Assembly: GCA_028289425.1 (NCBI GenBank) | Contig: JANQPL010000004.1 | Location: 558,001 to 622,000, forward strand | Origin: Alphaproteobacteria bacterium | GTDB lineage: Bacteria > Pseudomonadota > Alphaproteobacteria > JANQMY01 | Direction: 5' to 3' | Length of the DNA stretch: 64,000 nt | In this document: positions 17,105-25,214 of the stretch, piece by piece | How positions within the stretch are numbered: the first letter of the stretch is position 1 | Layout of the letters: every line of letters begins with the position of its first letter | The notes under the pieces: model-generated | Told to the model about the DNA's origin: nothing | The model's input: the letters and a program-made list of their open reading frames with translations, nothing else | The model's database searches: none | Made by a program: the position numbers and the translations under genes

Positions 17105-18610
17105 TTGACCAAGACAGCCGTGTTGCGCGGTCTCAAATGGGCTGCACTGATTGCCGGGACATTGGTTCTCGGTCTTTTGGCGATCGCGTTATTAGGTCTT
17201 GCGGGTCGGTACATCCAGGTCACCCTGTTCGATCTCGATATTGCACCGGAACATCTTCAGCAAAAGCAAGAATACCTCGACGCCTTGCCCAAAGCCGCCG
17301 CGGACGCGCCCAATTTTGTCGTTATCTTTTTTGACGATCTCGGCTGGGGCGATTTGTCGAGCTATGGCAATCAACTCATCCGTACACCCCATATGGATCG
17401 GGCGGCGGCCGAGGGTCTGCTGATGACGGACTTCTATTCGGCATCGCCCGTGTGCACGCCGTCGCGTGCCGCCCTATTGACCGGGCGCTATCCGCCGCGC
17501 ACGGGCACCGACCGCCATGTGTTTTTCCCGGAAGGATCGCTCATTGCACTCATTCGCAGAATGATGGGCTGGCCCAACCGTTTACCCAAGGATGAAATTA
17601 CAATTGCCGAAGCGTTGCGCCACGCCGGCTACAAAACCGGGATGGTCGGCAAATGGCATTTGGGCGGCCAAGAGGGACACAAGCCGAACGATTTTGGCTT
17701 TGATAGCTGGTATGGCGTGTTGTGGAGCAACGACATGTATCCGCTGCACCTGTATCGCGATGGCGACATCTTCCAAGAGGACAAGCGGCCGGGCGGTTGG
17801 ATGTCGGGCGAATGGGACGAGACCAAGCCGCTGGGCCCCGGCGGGATCGATCAGACCGAACTCACCCAATCTTACACGGACGAAGCCATCAAGTTCATTG
17901 AATCGTCCGCAGGGAAACCGTTCTTCCTGTATCTGGCACACACATTTCCTCACGTGCCTCACTACCCTTCATCCGAACATGCGGGCACATCAGAAGGCGG
18001 CACCTATGGGGACGTGGTGGAAGATCTGGATCGCAGCACCGGGGCGATCATGGATGCGCTCGACCGCTTGGGTTTGTCCGATAACACTGTCGTCTTTATC
18101 ACCAGCGACAATGGGGCGGACTACAATGGCAGTCCCGGAGGTCTCCGGGGGCGCAAACAAGAAATTTATGAGGGCGGCCAGCGGGTGCCCATGATCGTGC
18201 GATGGCCAGGTCAGATTGAAGCCGGAATGCGTTCCTCCATGCCAGCCATGAACATCGACCTGTTCCCTACCATGATGCGACTGTCTGGGTTGCCGCTGCC
18301 GGCGGATCGCATCATCGACGGTGTCGATATTTCAGAACCGCTGCGCCAAACCGATCGAGTGATCGAACGCGAGCTTTTCTACTTTCCGACCCTGCGCACC
18401 TTGCCCGGCGCCATCCGGCATAACGAATTCAAATATCTCTACAACACGGGTAACACGGGACGCGCGCGGGGACACTTGTCGCGCCTGGACAAAGATGGGG
18501 AAGCGCATGAATTAAGCGCACGCCATCCCGGTATTGCGGAACGGCTTTCCACATCGCTTGACGCCATGCGCACAGAGATCGAGGCCAATCCGAGAGGTTG
18601 GGTCGACTGA
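17105..18610 (+). CDS. Membrane-anchored or exported sulfatase
   Basis: This is a 501-residue type I sulfatase, hydrolysing sulfate esters with a formylglycine residue. The N-terminal hydrophobic segment (about 12-36) is a signal anchor or uncleaved signal. Metal ligands sit in FFDDLGWGD. The modification site is Cys117 in VCTPSRAALLTGR, and MVGKWHLGG and ITSDNGADYNG supply further active-site residues. The start is a TTG preceded by GGGGGAAAG. No formylglycine-generating enzyme is in the window, so maturation must depend on a gene elsewhere. The distance to the previous gene is 57 bases, so it may be the last gene of that run. Confidence 0.9.
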   Translation: MTKTAVLRGLKWAALIAGTLVLGLLAIALLGLAGRYIQVTLFDLDIAPEHLQQKQEYLDALPKAAADAPNFVVIFFDDLGWGDLSSYGNQLIRTPHMDRAAAEGLLMTDFYSASPVCTPSRAALLTGRYPPRTGTDRHVFFPEGSLIALIRRMMGWPNRLPKDEITIAEALRHAGYKTGMVGKWHLGGQEGHKPNDFGFDSWYGVLWSNDMYPLHLYRDGDIFQEDKRPGGWMSGEWDETKPLGPGGIDQTELTQSYTDEAIKFIESSAGKPFFLYLAHTFPHVPHYPSSEHAGTSEGGTYGDVVEDLDRSTGAIMDALDRLGLSDNTVVFITSDNGADYNGSPGGLRGRKQEIYEGGQRVPMIVRWPGQIEAGMRSSMPAMNIDLFPTMMRLSGLPLPADRIIDGVDISEPLRQTDRVIERELFYFPTLRTLPGAIRHNEFKYLYNTGNTGRARGHLSRLDKDGEAHELSARHPGIAERLSTSLDAMRTEIEANPRGWVD

Positions 18611-18830
18611 GCCAGTTACCTCATCACCAAGGCGTCATGCCAGGACTTGTTCCTGCCTGCCTTCGCCGAACGACCCGTCGCCCGAAGGGCTATGGCCCGC
18701 AGGGCGAAGCTCTGCTTCGCGCAGGCAGGGCATCCAGAGCCACCGGCTCCGAGCCCATCATTCTTGTAAGAGTATCTTCGCCCTGGATCCCAAGAACGCG
18801 CTGGCGCGCGCCTTGGGATGACGGTGTAAG
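18611..18830. repeat. Intergenic palindromic repeat mosaic
   Basis: This non-coding segment separates the sulfatase and redoxin genes, which converge. It has nested palindromes: CCTGCCTGC (18652) with GCAGGCAGG (18721), enclosing GCGAAGC-TCT-GCTTCGC (18704-18720). A second hairpin, ATCCCAAG/CTTGGGAT with a GC-rich centre, lies at 18787-18819. The phrases CTGGATCCC and GGGATGACG recall dispersed repeats in related genomes. It may also serve as a bidirectional terminator. Confidence 0.65.
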
Positions 18831-19928
18831 TTAAGGCTTCCAGGGCTCGCTGTAATTCTCCGCGCCCTCTTTACGCACATCCGTCAGCCAGTCCCCTTCA
18901 TAGGGCCAGACCTCTGGATTGTCGTCGGACGGTCCCTGCCAGAAGCGCTTCAGCGGCCCTTCGGCGCCGCCTTCCAATGACCAGGCCTGACGCCGGAACG
19001 TCCAGCTGTCGGGCACCAGGCGGTGGGCTTCACGGAAGTGGGTGATGGCCGCTTGGTGGTCGCCCTGCTTTTCAAGCTCGGTCGCGAGTTCGAAATGGGC
19101 GTGACCCAACGCTGAGTCCGCAGTGCGCGGGCGCGACCGTTCGATCACTTCCTCGGGCGTGTGGGCGAATGCGCTGGCAGCGCCCTTCTCAACCCAATCC
19201 TTGAGAGCGGCGTGATATTCAGCGGGGCTTGCCTGAATCTTCATGGCTTCCGCACCCATCTCCAACAAACGTTGGGGCAGATCGCCCGTCGGCGGTTGGA
19301 AACCGGGCGTATCGGTGGGCGGTGCGGGCGCTGCTTCTGCCGGACGCACGATCATGCCTTGTTCGTCAATCCAGAGGCTGCTCGGAATGTTGATGACGCC
19401 AAACAGATTGGCCATGGCGTGGTGCTCATCGATGAGCGACGGATGGTCCGGATTGGCCGCTTCGATGTATTCGCGGCAGCCGGCGGCGCCTAAAACGTCC
19501 AGGCCGACCGTGACCAGCTCAAATCCTTTGGGCTTCAGGTCGGTGCGGAGGGCCTGCCACACGGGCAGGTCACGAGAGCAGCCTCAATAGGGTGCCCAGG
19601 CATAGAGCAGGACTTTCTCCCCGCGCAGACTGTTCAGCTGGAACATATTGCCGTCGAGATCCGGCAGGGTGAGGTTCGGGGCTTCGGCGGTTGTCAGCGC
19701 ACGGGCGCCTTGTGATTCCGGGCCGATCGCCCAGAGATCTTTGCCGTCTGCTTTGACCAGGGGCAGGCCCATGGTGTCGGCCAGTTCTTGAATGTCTACC
19801 GTGTCGCCGTTGAGACTGTCCGGCAGAGGAATGCACACATCGCCTTTGCACGCGCCTTCCGGTTTGAATTGCCAACCGGTCGCTTCTTCAAAGTCGCTTC
19901 GTTTGATGTGTTTGGACGTGCTGAGCAT
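18831..19928 (-). CDS. Predicted selenocysteine-containing ResA-like redoxin (in-frame TGA)
   Basis: Two open frames, 19584-19928 and 18831-19562, lie in the same reading frame with one TGA (19584-19586) as the only stop. Read through, they give a 365-residue protein. The TGA is codon 115 in WAPY-TGA-GCSRDLP, aligned with the first Cys of the thioredoxin-type WAxWCGxC active site. A hairpin fitting a bacterial SECIS lies just downstream. The redoxin fold spans about 85-200 (NLTLPDLDGNMFQLNSLRGE, then IPSSLWIDEQG). A C-terminal TPR-like region (LGHAHFELATELEKQGD) follows. A second Cys sits at 117, and Cys27/Cys32 form an N-terminal CX4C. Without recoding this would be a truncated pseudogene, but the frame downstream is fully intact. 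It is probably a cytoplasmic thiol or peroxide reductant. Confidence 0.82.
19553..19586 (-). promoter_or_regulatory. SECIS-like hairpin after in-frame TGA
   Basis: In the mRNA, the UGA at 19586-19584 is followed by 14 bases and then CCUGCC-CGUGU-GGCAGG, a perfect 6-base-pair stem with a 5-base loop. The loop begins 20 bases after the UGA and has G as its second base. Published bacterial SECIS models ask for a loop 16-37 bases downstream with a G among the first two loop bases, so this hairpin qualifies. Confidence 0.7.
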
Positions 19929-20047
19929 GGCGCCTCACCCTTGCGGTACAATTTGTTATTGGAACATAGGCTAGCATCGCGCATAGGCAAGGACAAGCTG
20001 ATGAAATTGCAACAAACCAATGATCCGTATCAGGATTACTTGGTCGT

Positions 20048-20638
20048 TTAGCCAAGCTTTTCCTCGGCAAGCGTCCGCAGCAGGTCGAGAACCAGCTCCT
20101 CATGCCCCATCTCACCGCTGTCCGGTGTCACCGCCCGCCCCAGCGCCATGCCGATCATCGCCTCAACGATCAGGCGGTAGACGGCAGTGGCTTCTTTGCT
20201 GCGGCCGATGCGGCCGACGAGTTTCGGATTGGACGCCGGGTCGAAAACGTCTCTGAATTTCTCAATGACCGGGCCCAGCCGTCCGGCCAAGGTGGGATCG
20301 TTGCGCGCCGCGAGCCAAATCTCGATCACGGCCTTGAAGTCCCGGCGGGAAACATTCCGCCAGGCGCGGCTTACCAGATCTTCTTGGCTGTCGGCGGCGA
20401 GGCCGCTCTCGACCATGTCGGTGAAAAGTGCAGTCAGCGCTGCGCCAAGCAGGTCGGCCAGGTCCTCGAAGTGATGGAACAGCGCGCCGCGTGTCACATT
20501 TGCCCGCTTGCACACCTCAACCGCCGTTGTCGCCGCGTACCCTCGATCCACAAGCGAGCTGATGGCGGCTTCGATCAAGCGCGCCCGCATGGCGGCGGAG
20601 CGGGCTTCTTGGGTGCGGGGGGAGGCTTCAATCGTCAC
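20048..20638 (-). CDS. TetR family regulator
   Basis: This is a 196-residue repressor-type protein. Its N-terminal helix-turn-helix runs through LIEAAISSLVDRGYAATT and VCKRANVTRGALFHHF, the usual TetR pattern. The C-terminal ligand domain is divergent. An upstream ATG at 20680 would put the start inside the operator palindrome, so I chose the GTG at 20638, which leaves a normal short N-terminus; an internal ATG at 20590 is less likely. It is divergent from the molybdopterin oxidoreductase gene and the shared region has a perfect palindrome, so it probably represses that operon and itself. Confidence 0.85.
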   Translation of the reverse strand: MTIEASPRTQEARSAAMRARLIEAAISSLVDRGYAATTAVEVCKRANVTRGALFHHFEDLADLLGAALTALFTDMVESGLAADSQEDLVSRAWRNVSRRDFKAVIEIWLAARNDPTLAGRLGPVIEKFRDVFDPASNPKLVGRIGRSKEATAVYRLIVEAMIGMALGRAVTPDSGEMGHEELVLDLLRTLAEEKLG

Positions 20639-20665
20639 AAAATGTCCATCAACGGGATTTCTCAC

Positions 20666-20694
20666 TTTACATACATACATAAATGTATGTAAAA
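20666..20694. promoter_or_regulatory. TetR operator between regulator and molybdoenzyme
   Basis: TACATACAT-AA-ATGTATGTA is a perfect palindrome with 9-base arms (20672-20691) embedded in a repeated ACAT/ATGT tract. An overlapping register gives 11-base arms, TTTACATACAT and ATGTATGTAAA. It resembles AcrR-type operators and lies 28 bases upstream of the TetR start and 43 bases upstream of the molybdoenzyme ATG. Confidence 0.8.
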
Positions 20695-20736
20695 GGTCAA
20701 GAAATAAATGCCGGTAACGACCGAAAAGGAAGACCC

Positions 20737-22929
20737 ATGGCGCGTGTAGAAGAAAAAACAGTTTTGTGTGCCAGTTGCGATATTGCCTGTCAGTTGAGGG
20801 CAGAGGTGACCGATGGACGGGTGACCAAGATCAAGTCCCACTACAACCCGCTGCTCAAAGATAATATTTGCATGAAGGGCATTTATGCGCCCAAAGGGTT
20901 CGCCCATCCGGACCGGGTGCTCTATCCGCTGAAACGCAAAGGCGAACGCGGGTCCGGCGAATGGCAGCGTGTGTCTTGGGATGACGCCATGGGCGAAATC
21001 ACCGACCGGCTGAAGAAAGTGGTCGACACTCACGGACCGGAAGCCCTCGCCGTTTCCACAAGTCAATGGAACACGTCGACTGAAAGCGGGGCCGGCCGCC
21101 GCTTTATGAACCTGCTTGGGTCACCCAATTGGATCAGCGGGGTGGCCCTGTGCGCGGGCAATACGGCAGCCGTCAATCGCATGGTGTACGGATGGTTTCC
21201 GTTCCCAGATTTCGCGAGCTCCAAATGCATTGTTCTGTTTGGCCACAATCCAAAGCGTCACAGCTGGACGCCGATTTACAATTCGATCCGCAAAGCTCAG
21301 CAGGACGGCGCAAAGCTGATCGTTCTCGACCCGCGTCGCAGCGAAAGCGCGGAACGGGCCGACATTTGGTTGCCGCTCAAAGCGGGCACCGATGCGGCCA
21401 TGTGCCTGGGCTGGCTCAACGTTATCATCAAGGATGAGCTTTACGACAAAGAGTTCGTGGCCAAATGGACCCATGGCTTTGACGAGTTCGCTGCGCGCGT
21501 GGCGGACTTTCCACTGGAGCGGGTCGCGGAAATCACCGGTTGCGAGCCGGAGATGATCGCGGAAGCGGCGCGCCTGTACGCAACCCATGGACCTTCGGTT
21601 ATTCCGTGGACCCCCATAACCGACCAACAGCGCAACAGCACATCGGCCATTCGACTTCATGCGTCGCTGCGGGCCATCTGCGGATATCTGGATGTGCCGG
21701 GGGGTGAGGGCCTGTCGGGCTTCCCGAAAGACATCATCCCAGAGACAGTGATCGAAGGGCATGACCTTTTGTCCGACGAGCAGAAGGCCAAGCAGCTGGG
21801 GTCGGATACGCATCCGGTCTTCACCTATCGCGGCACCGCGGCTTTGGCGGCGCCCACCAGAAGAGCGTGGGGCCATGAATATGCGAACATCGTCATGGGC
21901 AGCTATATGGCGAACCCATCGGCTACATTCCGGGCCATGGCCGACGGTGTGCCCTATCCGGTGAAAGCGTTCATCGTGCTCGGCAACAACGCGATGATGA
22001 GTTACGCGAATATGGAACTCATTTATCGCGGCCTGATGAATCAGGATCTGATCGTCGCGCACGAACATATGAAAACACCCACGGCGCAACTGGCGGATTT
22101 CATTCTGCCGGGCGACAGCTGGCTCGAGCGGAATCACATGCTGGACGGCTATGGCTGGTCGAATGTGGTGCGCACGTCCGAAAAATCGATGGAGCCACCC
22201 GGCGAATGCCGTGGCGTTTATGAGTTCTGGCGGGATCTCGCCCATCGCTTCGGCTTTGGCAATCAGTTTCCATGGAAGACGGTGGAAGAGCTCTACACCT
22301 ATCGTTTGCAAGCCACAGGCATGACGTGGGAACAGTTTGTGGACACTTATGAAATGTATTTGCCGGAACCGAAATTCAGAAAATACGAGGAGAACGGGTT
22401 TGCCACGCCCACCGGCAAAGTGGAGCTGAAATCAACCATTCTCGAAGATCTGGGCTTCGATCCGCTGCCCTATTGGCGGGAAGAGCCTGAAGCAGATCCG
22501 GACTATCCACTGCAACTGTTCACGGGCGTGCGCGAAGATGAGTTTTTCCAGACCGGTCAGCGGTTCATTCCGGAACTGCGCAAGCGCAAGCCCGACCCGC
22601 AAATGTTCATCAGCGCGGCCGATGCGGAAGAATGGCAGGTGGTGGACGGCGATTGGGTCGATGTGCATTCCAAGAGTGGCAAAGTGCGCTTGCAGACGTC
22701 GATTCGGGACGACATGCCCAAAGGATTAATCCGTGTGCCCCATGGCTGGTGGAAACCGGAAATGGAACAGGGCATCAAGGGCGGCCTGTCGGGTGTGTGG
22801 CTTCATTCGGACGCGCAAGTCTGTCCCGACGATGACGATTTCCTCGACCGCGAGCAGGGCATTCCGCACTTCAAAGGCATCCCCGCCCGTATTGTGAAAG
22901 TGGCCGATCAGAGGGCGGCGGCAGAATGA
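20737..22929 (+). CDS. Molybdopterin-dependent oxidoreductase (DMSO reductase superfamily)
   Basis: This 730-residue enzyme binds bis-molybdopterin guanine dinucleotide and one iron-sulfur cluster. The N-terminal cluster ligands are C11, C14, C18 and C45 (CASCDIACQL, DNICMKG). The likely metal ligand is Cys139 in GVALCAGNTA, where formate dehydrogenases may have selenocysteine. The C-terminal cofactor-binding domain begins near TPTGKVELKS. There is no Tat signal, so it should be cytoplasmic. I chose the ATG at 20737 because AAGGA lies 7-11 bases upstream; an in-frame ATG at 20683 sits inside the operator. The substrate is unknown. It overlaps the next gene by four bases (ATGA). Confidence 0.9.
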   Translation: MARVEEKTVLCASCDIACQLRAEVTDGRVTKIKSHYNPLLKDNICMKGIYAPKGFAHPDRVLYPLKRKGERGSGEWQRVSWDDAMGEITDRLKKVVDTHGPEALAVSTSQWNTSTESGAGRRFMNLLGSPNWISGVALCAGNTAAVNRMVYGWFPFPDFASSKCIVLFGHNPKRHSWTPIYNSIRKAQQDGAKLIVLDPRRSESAERADIWLPLKAGTDAAMCLGWLNVIIKDELYDKEFVAKWTHGFDEFAARVADFPLERVAEITGCEPEMIAEAARLYATHGPSVIPWTPITDQQRNSTSAIRLHASLRAICGYLDVPGGEGLSGFPKDIIPETVIEGHDLLSDEQKAKQLGSDTHPVFTYRGTAALAAPTRRAWGHEYANIVMGSYMANPSATFRAMADGVPYPVKAFIVLGNNAMMSYANMELIYRGLMNQDLIVAHEHMKTPTAQLADFILPGDSWLERNHMLDGYGWSNVVRTSEKSMEPPGECRGVYEFWRDLAHRFGFGNQFPWKTVEELYTYRLQATGMTWEQFVDTYEMYLPEPKFRKYEENGFATPTGKVELKSTILEDLGFDPLPYWREEPEADPDYPLQLFTGVREDEFFQTGQRFIPELRKRKPDPQMFISAADAEEWQVVDGDWVDVHSKSGKVRLQTSIRDDMPKGLIRVPHGWWKPEMEQGIKGGLSGVWLHSDAQVCPDDDDFLDREQGIPHFKGIPARIVKVADQRAAAE

Positions 22930-23183
22930 GCGAGAAATACACACCCCTAACGGCGGAAGAGCTGCAGAAACAAACCAAAAAGTTGGCCTTTGCGACGGGC
23001 ATGGCGCAGCGCGCTTTTCGCAAGAAGAAGAACGTGCTCGACCATGCGGCCACTTTCATGCTGAAGCGCGCCATGACACCGAAACCGCAAGACGATTTTA
23101 TGCGCGACGAAATCTGCGATGCGGATATCGGCTTCAGCGTCGAAGAGCTAGAGGCCTATCAGAAGAGTGGCCCGAATAGATGA
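22926..23183 (+). CDS. Small protein coupled to the molybdoenzyme
   Basis: This 85-residue protein of unknown function begins in an ATGA overlap with the molybdoenzyme stop codon, so its synthesis is probably coupled. It is charged and has no Cys-rich cluster site or membrane segment except one weak Cys (DEICDAD). The N-terminal part is helical and Lys-rich (FRKKKNVLDHA); the C-terminal part is acidic. It may be a chaperone-like or structural partner of the oxidoreductase, but nothing in the sequence proves this. I do not recognise a family. Confidence 0.8.
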   Translation: MSEKYTPLTAEELQKQTKKLAFATGMAQRAFRKKKNVLDHAATFMLKRAMTPKPQDDFMRDEICDADIGFSVEELEAYQKSGPNR

Positions 23184-23234
23184 TCTTTCAGTCGCGGCGG
23201 CTTTCGGGCATCAGTGTGTGGGGGAGGGGCCGTG

Positions 23235-24053
23235 TCACGCGTCATAGAAGAAGGGTTTGTGCAAGCCGATGAGCTGGCGCTGCCGTTCCGTTGCCGCTCG
23301 GGCTTCCGCGCTATCGGTTACGTGGTTTGTTTCCGCCGTGGTTAGAACCCTCTGCGCAAGATCCCTGCGGCCATAGTGGGCTTGCAGGAAGAAACGCCGC
23401 TCTCCTTCTTGTGCCGGCATGCCCCGATGCCAAACGTCGGACACGAAGAACGCCACGTCGCCCGCCTGCGCGGTCAACAATTGCGGTCCGCGCTCCTCAT
23501 AGGTGAGCTCTTCATCGAACGCCCTGTCTGATGGGGGTTTTTGTCCGGAACGATGACTTCCCGGAATGACGGCGGTCGGCCCCGCGGATTCAGGGCAGTT
23601 CAACAAAAAGATATGCGCGCCTATCGCGAAAATCGGATAGGGGATGCGGTCATCCCAGGGAATGCCGGCCGCACGCGGAATATGGGGGCCGGCATCAATG
23701 TGCCAGGGGCCGCCCTGATAGCCTGCTACATTGCGCCAGGCGGTGTTGGCGATCACATGACAATCTTCCGCCAGCAGCGGTTCGATGGTCTCGAGTATGG
23801 CTGGATGCCCGATCGCTTCTTGAGCGGCCGCTGAATGATTGAACATGCCGTGCCGAAACTGATCTTGGTCATCCCAGTCCCGGTCCGGGACGATTGCATC
23901 GAAAACCGCATTGATCTCATCGCTCAAACGCGTAATCGCATCGGCATCAAAAACGCCTTTCAGGAGAGCCCAGCCTTCCCGCTCGAGCTGTTGGGCTGCT
24001 TCCGGTCCGCCCCGTTGCAGCAATTTCAGGTTTCCATGCCGGCGCGTGATCAT
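23235..24053 (-). CDS. Phytanoyl-CoA dioxygenase family protein
   Basis: This 272-residue protein has the Fe(II)/2-oxoglutarate dioxygenase fold of the PhyH family. The iron ligands are His118 and Asp120 in WHIDAG and the distal His209 in VSDVWHRG. An Arg for 2-oxoglutarate is likely in the C-terminal strand, and AVIPGSHRSGQ is a typical family segment. I chose the second ATG (24053) because GGGGAG lies 7-12 bases before it, whereas it abuts the ATG at 24059. It is cytoplasmic and the substrate is unknown. The gene lies between convergent neighbours, 51 bases from the small molybdoenzyme partner and 63 from the DUF1330-like gene. Confidence 0.9.
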   Translation of the reverse strand: MITRRHGNLKLLQRGGPEAAQQLEREGWALLKGVFDADAITRLSDEINAVFDAIVPDRDWDDQDQFRHGMFNHSAAAQEAIGHPAILETIEPLLAEDCHVIANTAWRNVAGYQGGPWHIDAGPHIPRAAGIPWDDRIPYPIFAIGAHIFLLNCPESAGPTAVIPGSHRSGQKPPSDRAFDEELTYEERGPQLLTAQAGDVAFFVSDVWHRGMPAQEGERRFFLQAHYGRRDLAQRVLTTAETNHVTDSAEARAATERQRQLIGLHKPFFYDA

Positions 24054-24116
24054 ACGCATCTCCCCTGAGGTTCAGGGCAATGTCAGCAGACCCACTTTGG
24101 CTCGTCAATCGGGGGC

Positions 24117-24566
24117 TCAGCAAAAGAACACTTTCTGCCGGGCGCAGGCAGCGGTTCGATGGACGTAGACGCCGCGGTAGTCGGCGTCTTCGAACAGGGC
24201 GAGCACATTCTCCACCGCAGGGTAGGCGCCAATGGCGACCAAGTCCCAGTCTTCTTTGTCGCCAATCAACGATCCCTTGAATGGCGCAACCAACGTGAAG
24301 TGCCCGCCTACTTTCTCCAACACACCGCCGCTTACCGCCGCATAGCGTTGGAAGGCTTCGTCACCGGTGCCCGGTTCCGCAGGAGCGTCGGCGCCGGGCG
24401 GATATTGGGCATGCGCCCGCATTTTGAAAAAGTTGATCAAAGTGACGCCGCCGTCGGGTGTGTCGTTGATCAGGGCCTGCCATTGGGCACGCGTCGGGCA
24501 CGCCCCATCTGAGCCATCGCCATAAATCGCTGCAAGGTTTTTGATGCGCTCTTCAAGATCTTTCAT
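24117..24566 (-). CDS. DUF1330-like small protein under TetR control
   Basis: This 149-residue protein resembles DUF1330-type ferredoxin-fold proteins. The core has TLINFFKMRAHAQYP, then a segment with FQRYAAVSGGVLEKVGG, and finally WDLVAIGAYPAVENVLAL and an ADYRGVYVHRTAA end. Function in this group is unknown. I chose the ATG at 24566; a TTG five codons earlier (24581) is possible. It is divergent from the TetR gene at 24627. A 15-base inverted repeat between them almost certainly controls both. Confidence 0.78.
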   Translation of the reverse strand: MKDLEERIKNLAAIYGDGSDGACPTRAQWQALINDTPDGGVTLINFFKMRAHAQYPPGADAPAEPGTGDEAFQRYAAVSGGVLEKVGGHFTLVAPFKGSLIGDKEDWDLVAIGAYPAVENVLALFEDADYRGVYVHRTAACARQKVFFC

Positions 24567-24592
24567 TGTACCTGGGTTCAACTCCCATTAAA

Positions 24593-24634
24593 TTTGACAC
24601 ATGTAAAATAATACAAAAGTTTACACGTGTCAAA
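24593..24634. promoter_or_regulatory. Long TetR operator overlapping the regulator start codon
   Basis: TTTGACACATGTAAA (24593-24607) and TTTACACGTGTCAAA (24620-24634) are inverted 15-base arms with one mismatch and a 12-base AT-rich spacer. The right arm covers the GTG start of the TetR gene. Binding there would block both divergent transcripts. Confidence 0.85.
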
Positions 24635-25214
24635 AAACAAGAAATCAGAGCGGACCAAAGACGAAATCCTGGACGTGGCGTGGGATCTCATCGCCGAACA
24701 AGGGGCGGATATTTCCCTTGCCGACATCGCGTCAGCGGCGGGGCTCACCCGTCAATCGATCTATGTGCATTTCGGATCGCGCGGCGGCTTATTGATGGCG
24801 CTGGTGCGCCGGGCTGACGAACGCTTTGAGATTTGGGAGAGTGTGACCGAGGCGATGGAGGTGAAAACTGCCCGCGAAAGGCTTGACGCCTTTCTGTGCG
24901 CTTGGCTTGACTTCGTTCCGAAGATTCAGCCCGTGGCGCGCGATCTCATTCGGTTACGCGCCACCGATGAGGCGGCGGACGCGGCATGGGAAGACCGCAT
25001 GGCGGAATTGCGCGAGGTGTTTCGCTTTCTGGTGAAGGGGCTGCAACGCGATGGCGCCCTGGCCGATCGGTGGACCGTTCCGAAAGCCGCGGAGTATTTG
25101 TGGGCCGCCTGTTCCGTCCAATCCTGGTCTCTCTTGGTCCATGATGTGGGGTGGAGCGAAAAGCAAGCGTCCGAGGCCATCCGCTATGCGGCGGCGCGTG
25201 CCTTGCTCAATTAG
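24627..25214 (+). CDS. TetR family regulator
   Basis: This is a 195-residue regulator. The helix-turn-helix spans about residues 15-55, with EILDVAWDLIAEQGAD and LADIASAAGLTRQSIYVHFG. The C-terminal helices look like the TetR ligand domain with WDRM-type positions. The start is a GTG inside the right arm of the operator, so this repressor should regulate itself tightly. It is divergent from the DUF1330-like gene and its stop overlaps the convergent WYL regulator's stop by 8 bases. Confidence 0.87.
   Translation: MSKNKKSERTKDEILDVAWDLIAEQGADISLADIASAAGLTRQSIYVHFGSRGGLLMALVRRADERFEIWESVTEAMEVKTARERLDAFLCAWLDFVPKIQPVARDLIRLRATDEAADAAWEDRMAELREVFRFLVKGLQRDGALADRWTVPKAAEYLWAACSVQSWSLLVHDVGWSEKQASEAIRYAAARALLN

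Noticed and set aside
19584-19928. Redoxin gene as two separate genes or a pseudogene
   Set aside because: The second part is in the same frame, has no ribosome site or start near 19562 and carries the rest of the redoxin fold. Decay would normally leave more than one lesion.
20683-20736. Earlier ATG for the molybdoenzyme
   Set aside because: It sits inside the operator palindrome and has no ribosome site; the ATG at 20737 has AAGGA upstream.
20737-22929. Molybdoenzyme as a Sec-containing formate dehydrogenase
   Set aside because: The metal-ligand position is Cys (GVALCAGNTA), there is no TGA in frame, and the overall sequence does not match FdhF.
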